This document shows positions 62,000 through 64,000 of a DNA stretch of 64,000 bases, piece by piece. The notes beneath the pieces were generated by a model. That model was not told where the DNA came from. It made no database searches and worked only from the letters and a program-made list of their open reading frames with translations. Each line of letters opens with the position of its first letter. Position 1 is the stretch's first letter. Both the position numbers and the translations under genes were made by a program. The DNA is from Tolypothrix brevis GSE-NOS-MK-07-07A. GTDB lineage: Bacteria; Cyanobacteriota; Cyanobacteriia; Cyanobacteriales; Nostocaceae. The DNA lies in contig JAHHIJ010000002.1 in NCBI GenBank assembly GCA_019358985.1, forward strand, positions 62,001 to 126,000, given 5' to 3'.

Positions 62000-62628
62000 A
62001 AAGAAGAATTCCTACAAGAGCAAATTGTTTTCTAGCTTTGCAAGACGAAAGTCGGAAAAATTAGAAATAATTAGCAATTTCCATAAACCTAGAAAAGTGT
62101 CCCAAACAAGTTGTGACGCGGATAGGGAAATGTCACCACTGTAAGCGGTTGCACTAGTCGGTCTTTTAATCCTTAAAAATAAGGATATAGCAAGCATCTT
62201 CTAAGTGCAGCCAATGTTACAGATGGTATTTTTTGAGCAGGTATCTCAATAACTTTGCTTGGTACAAATCAAACGTATTAGTATTTACAGACGACAAGTC
62301 AAGAGAGAGATAAAAATGTTGGCAAAAATAATTTAATTCTACTTTTGTTAGGTGAATTTGCCCAAGTATGACCGAAGCGCCATCGCGCTTTGGCACAGAC
62401 CGAAAAAAGCTTCAAATATTTAGTTTATCTAAAATCATACTTAAGTTATCAAATTAGCTTTCTAAGATAGAGGCAGCAGCTTTCATTAAGGCTGAAGGAT
62501 AAAGGATGAAAAAAATAAATTAGTAATAAGAACGTGATAATCCGTTCAAACTCACTTCAAACTTCATCCTCTACACTTTGTCATGAAGCCGAACTCAACC
62601 AACCAAAATCGTCAGGAAGGACTAAAAC
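62000..62628. other. Intergenic region upstream of fbp
   Basis: No gene is supported. A small GC-rich inverted segment (AAGCGCCATCGCGCTTTGG, about 62373-62391) is present. The AT-rich end is the likely promoter and leader of fbp, with GGAAGGAC before the ATG. Confidence 0.45.
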
Positions 62629-63678
62629 ATGGCTCCATCGCCAGAATCTCTTGAATTGTCGAACAACGACATCACCGACAAAAGCTTAGATCGTGATTGT
62701 ACAACTCTATCCCGTCACGTCCTACAGCAATTTGAGAGCTTTTCGCCCCAGGCACAAGATTTAAGTGCGCTGATGAACCGCATAGCCCTGGCAGGTAAGC
62801 TAGTTGCCCGTCGCCTCAGCCATGCTGGTTTAATGGAAGGTGTTCTTGGATTTACAGGGGATGTCAACGTCCAAGGAGAATCCGTCCAAAAGATGGATAT
62901 GTACGCTAATGACGTATTTATCTCGGTATTTAAGCAAAGCGGCTTAGTTTGTCGTTTAGCTTCCGAGGAAATGGAAAAACCCTACTACATTCCGGAAAAC
63001 TGCCCGATTGGTCGCTACACACTGTTGTATGATCCCATTGATGGCTCATCTAACACCGATACCAATCTCAGCTTGGGTTCAATCTTCGCGATTCGCCAAC
63101 AAGAAGGAGACGATCTTGATGGTGAGGCGAAAGATTTACTTACCGATGGACGCAAACAAATAGCCGCCGGATACATCCTATATGGTCCGAGTACCATGCT
63201 GGTATATACTATAGGTAAAGGAGTTCATTCTTTTACCCTCGATTCCAGCTTAGGAGAGTTTATTCTCACCGAAGAAAATATCCAAATTCCGGCACACGGT
63301 TCAGTTTACAGCGTAAATGAGGGTAATTTTTGGCAATGGGATGAATCAATTCGCGAATATATTCGCTACGTCCATCGCACTGAAGGCTATACCGCTCGTT
63401 ATAGTGGCGCAATGGTAAGTGATATACACAGAATTTTAGTTCAAGGGGGTGTTTTTCTATACCCAGGTATACTTCCCAAGCCAGAAGGTAAACTGCGCTT
63501 ACTTTATGAATCTGCTCCTTTAGCATTTGTCATAGAGCAAGCAGGTGGTCGTGCTACTACGGGACTCGTAGATATTTTGGACATAGTACCGAAAAAATTG
63601 CACCAGCGCACCCCTTTGATTATTGGCAGCAAAAAAGATGTAGCAAAGGTGGAGTCTTTTATTCAAAACGGTCACTAA
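62629..63678 (+). CDS. fbp: Class I fructose-1,6-bisphosphatase
   Basis: A 349-residue cytoplasmic FBPase that hydrolyses fructose 1,6-bisphosphate in gluconeogenesis and the pentose phosphate routes. Signatures: [26 protein letters not shown], the metal-binding [20 protein letters not shown] and [20 protein letters not shown] (in the C-terminal part). An N-terminal extension of about 20 residues is usual in cyanobacteria. It begins the fbp-tal gene order known to continue with zwf and opcA. Confidence 0.95.
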   Translation: MAPSPESLELSNNDITDKSLDRDCTTLSRHVLQQFESFSPQAQDLSALMNRIALAGKLVARRLSHAGLMEGVLGFTGDVNVQGESVQKMDMYANDVFISVFKQSGLVCRLASEEMEKPYYIPENCPIGRYTLLYDPIDGSSNTDTNLSLGSIFAIRQQEGDDLDGEAKDLLTDGRKQIAAGYILYGPSTMLVYTIGKGVHSFTLDSSLGEFILTEENIQIPAHGSVYSVNEGNFWQWDESIREYIRYVHRTEGYTARYSGAMVSDIHRILVQGGVFLYPGILPKPEGKLRLLYESAPLAFVIEQAGGRATTGLVDILDIVPKKLHQRTPLIIGSKKDVAKVESFIQNGH

Positions 63679-63700
63679 GACAGCTTGACAAAAACCTTAA

Positions 63701-63719
63701 TGGGTGCTTTTGCACCCCA
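63701..63719 (+). terminator. Hairpin between fbp and tal
   Basis: TGGGTGC and GCACCCCA pair with one bulge around a TTTT loop, and AATAATTAAAAAAG follows. It may be an attenuator or mRNA-end hairpin within the operon. Confidence 0.5.
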
Positions 63720-63890
63720 ATAATTAAAAAAGTGATTAGTTCAGCACGGGTAGCGCTTTTAGTCCCTTGATTATCTCAGATGGTCGATGCAATGCTATAT
63801 TGTCAACGTCAAAATTTAAAGGTCAGTATCAACTGATAAAGGCAGGCTTATAGCAATCGAAGACATAATTAACCGGAGTTAAAGAAATCT

Positions 63891-64000
63891 ATGACCTCAA
63901 CTAACCATTTATTACAGATAAAAGAATATGGTCAAAGTATCTGGATGGATAACTTGACTCGTGACCTGATTGAGTCAGGCGAGTTGAAAGATATGGTGGA
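63891..64000 (+). CDS. tal: Transaldolase (partial, 5' end)
   Basis: The first 36 codons of transaldolase are present: MTSTNHLLQIKEYGQSIWMD then NLTRDLIESGELKDMV, the canonical N-terminus. The enzyme transfers dihydroxyacetone units in the pentose phosphate pathway. The gene continues beyond the window; it starts 213 bases after fbp, matching the fbp-tal-zwf-opcA cluster. The preceding AACCGGAGTTAAAG supplies a weak ribosome-binding site. Confidence 0.9.
   Translation, partial: MTSTNHLLQIKEYGQSIWMDNLTRDLIESGELKDMV

Overview
The window is chromosomal DNA from a filamentous, probably heterocyst-forming cyanobacterium of the Nostocales type; the genus cannot be fixed from sequence alone. Evidence: many HIP1 octamers (GCGATCGC), photosynthesis and carbon-concentration genes (psb30, ndhS, a high-light-inducible protein, ccmP), a crtW-type ketolase, a CyaB-type GAF-GAF-PAS adenylate cyclase, the fbp-tal gene order of the oxidative pentose phosphate cluster, and heptameric short tandem repeats of the kind known from heterocystous strains. 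The sequence is AT-rich with long, repeat-filled intergenic regions.

Layout. 1-10 kb: a 3'-truncated nucleotide-sugar decarboxylase, a DUF433 antitoxin with a decayed toxin, then a leftward run (CPA2 antiporter with Usp domains, HAS-barrel-like protein, ndhS, rodA, mrp, a polyketide-cyclase-like protein) and rightward hemF. 10-20 kb: STAS protein, recJ (interrupted in frame by a repeat array), psb30, a YkgJ-like protein, two half-size UPF0016 transporter genes, small membrane and secreted proteins, and the adenylate cyclase. 20-30 kb: Rieske protein, coiled secreted protein, TPR protein, DUF711 protein, xseA-xseB, DUF6918 protein, recR, pentapeptide protein and ccmP. 30-45 kb: ComEC-like protein, tRNA-Ser(CGA), CapA-like protein, aroC, SemiSWEET, B12/radical-SAM protein, a CPXCG gene behind a 69-bp tandem array, hli, crtW, hrcA. 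45-55 kb: BrnA with a BrnT relic, rhodanese, DUF3352, a short RHH gene among transposon relics, cysE, then an accessory patch (Uma2, DUF433/DUF5615 toxin-antitoxin pair, LRAT-like protein, J-domain protein, two orphan membrane proteins). 55-64 kb: a class II ribonucleotide reductase with three inteins, an RRM protein, fbp and the start of tal.

The most striking feature is a family of short palindromes with near-constant outer arms (GTAGAGACG / CGTCTCTAC) and interchangeable, self-complementary cores. In several places the palindrome sits inside a roughly 90-bp element with inverted ends TAGACATCTCC..., which looks like a non-autonomous mobile element. The same palindrome has been tandemly amplified in frame inside recJ (33-bp units) and across the start codon of the CPXCG gene (69-bp units). 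Other small repeats interrupt a DUF711 gene and the first intein of the reductase. A second element family (ATATCATGTCCGG ends), three transposon end/omega-RNA-like relics without a transposase gene, and three antitoxin genes without an intact toxin partner complete a picture of heavy small-element traffic between ordinary housekeeping genes.
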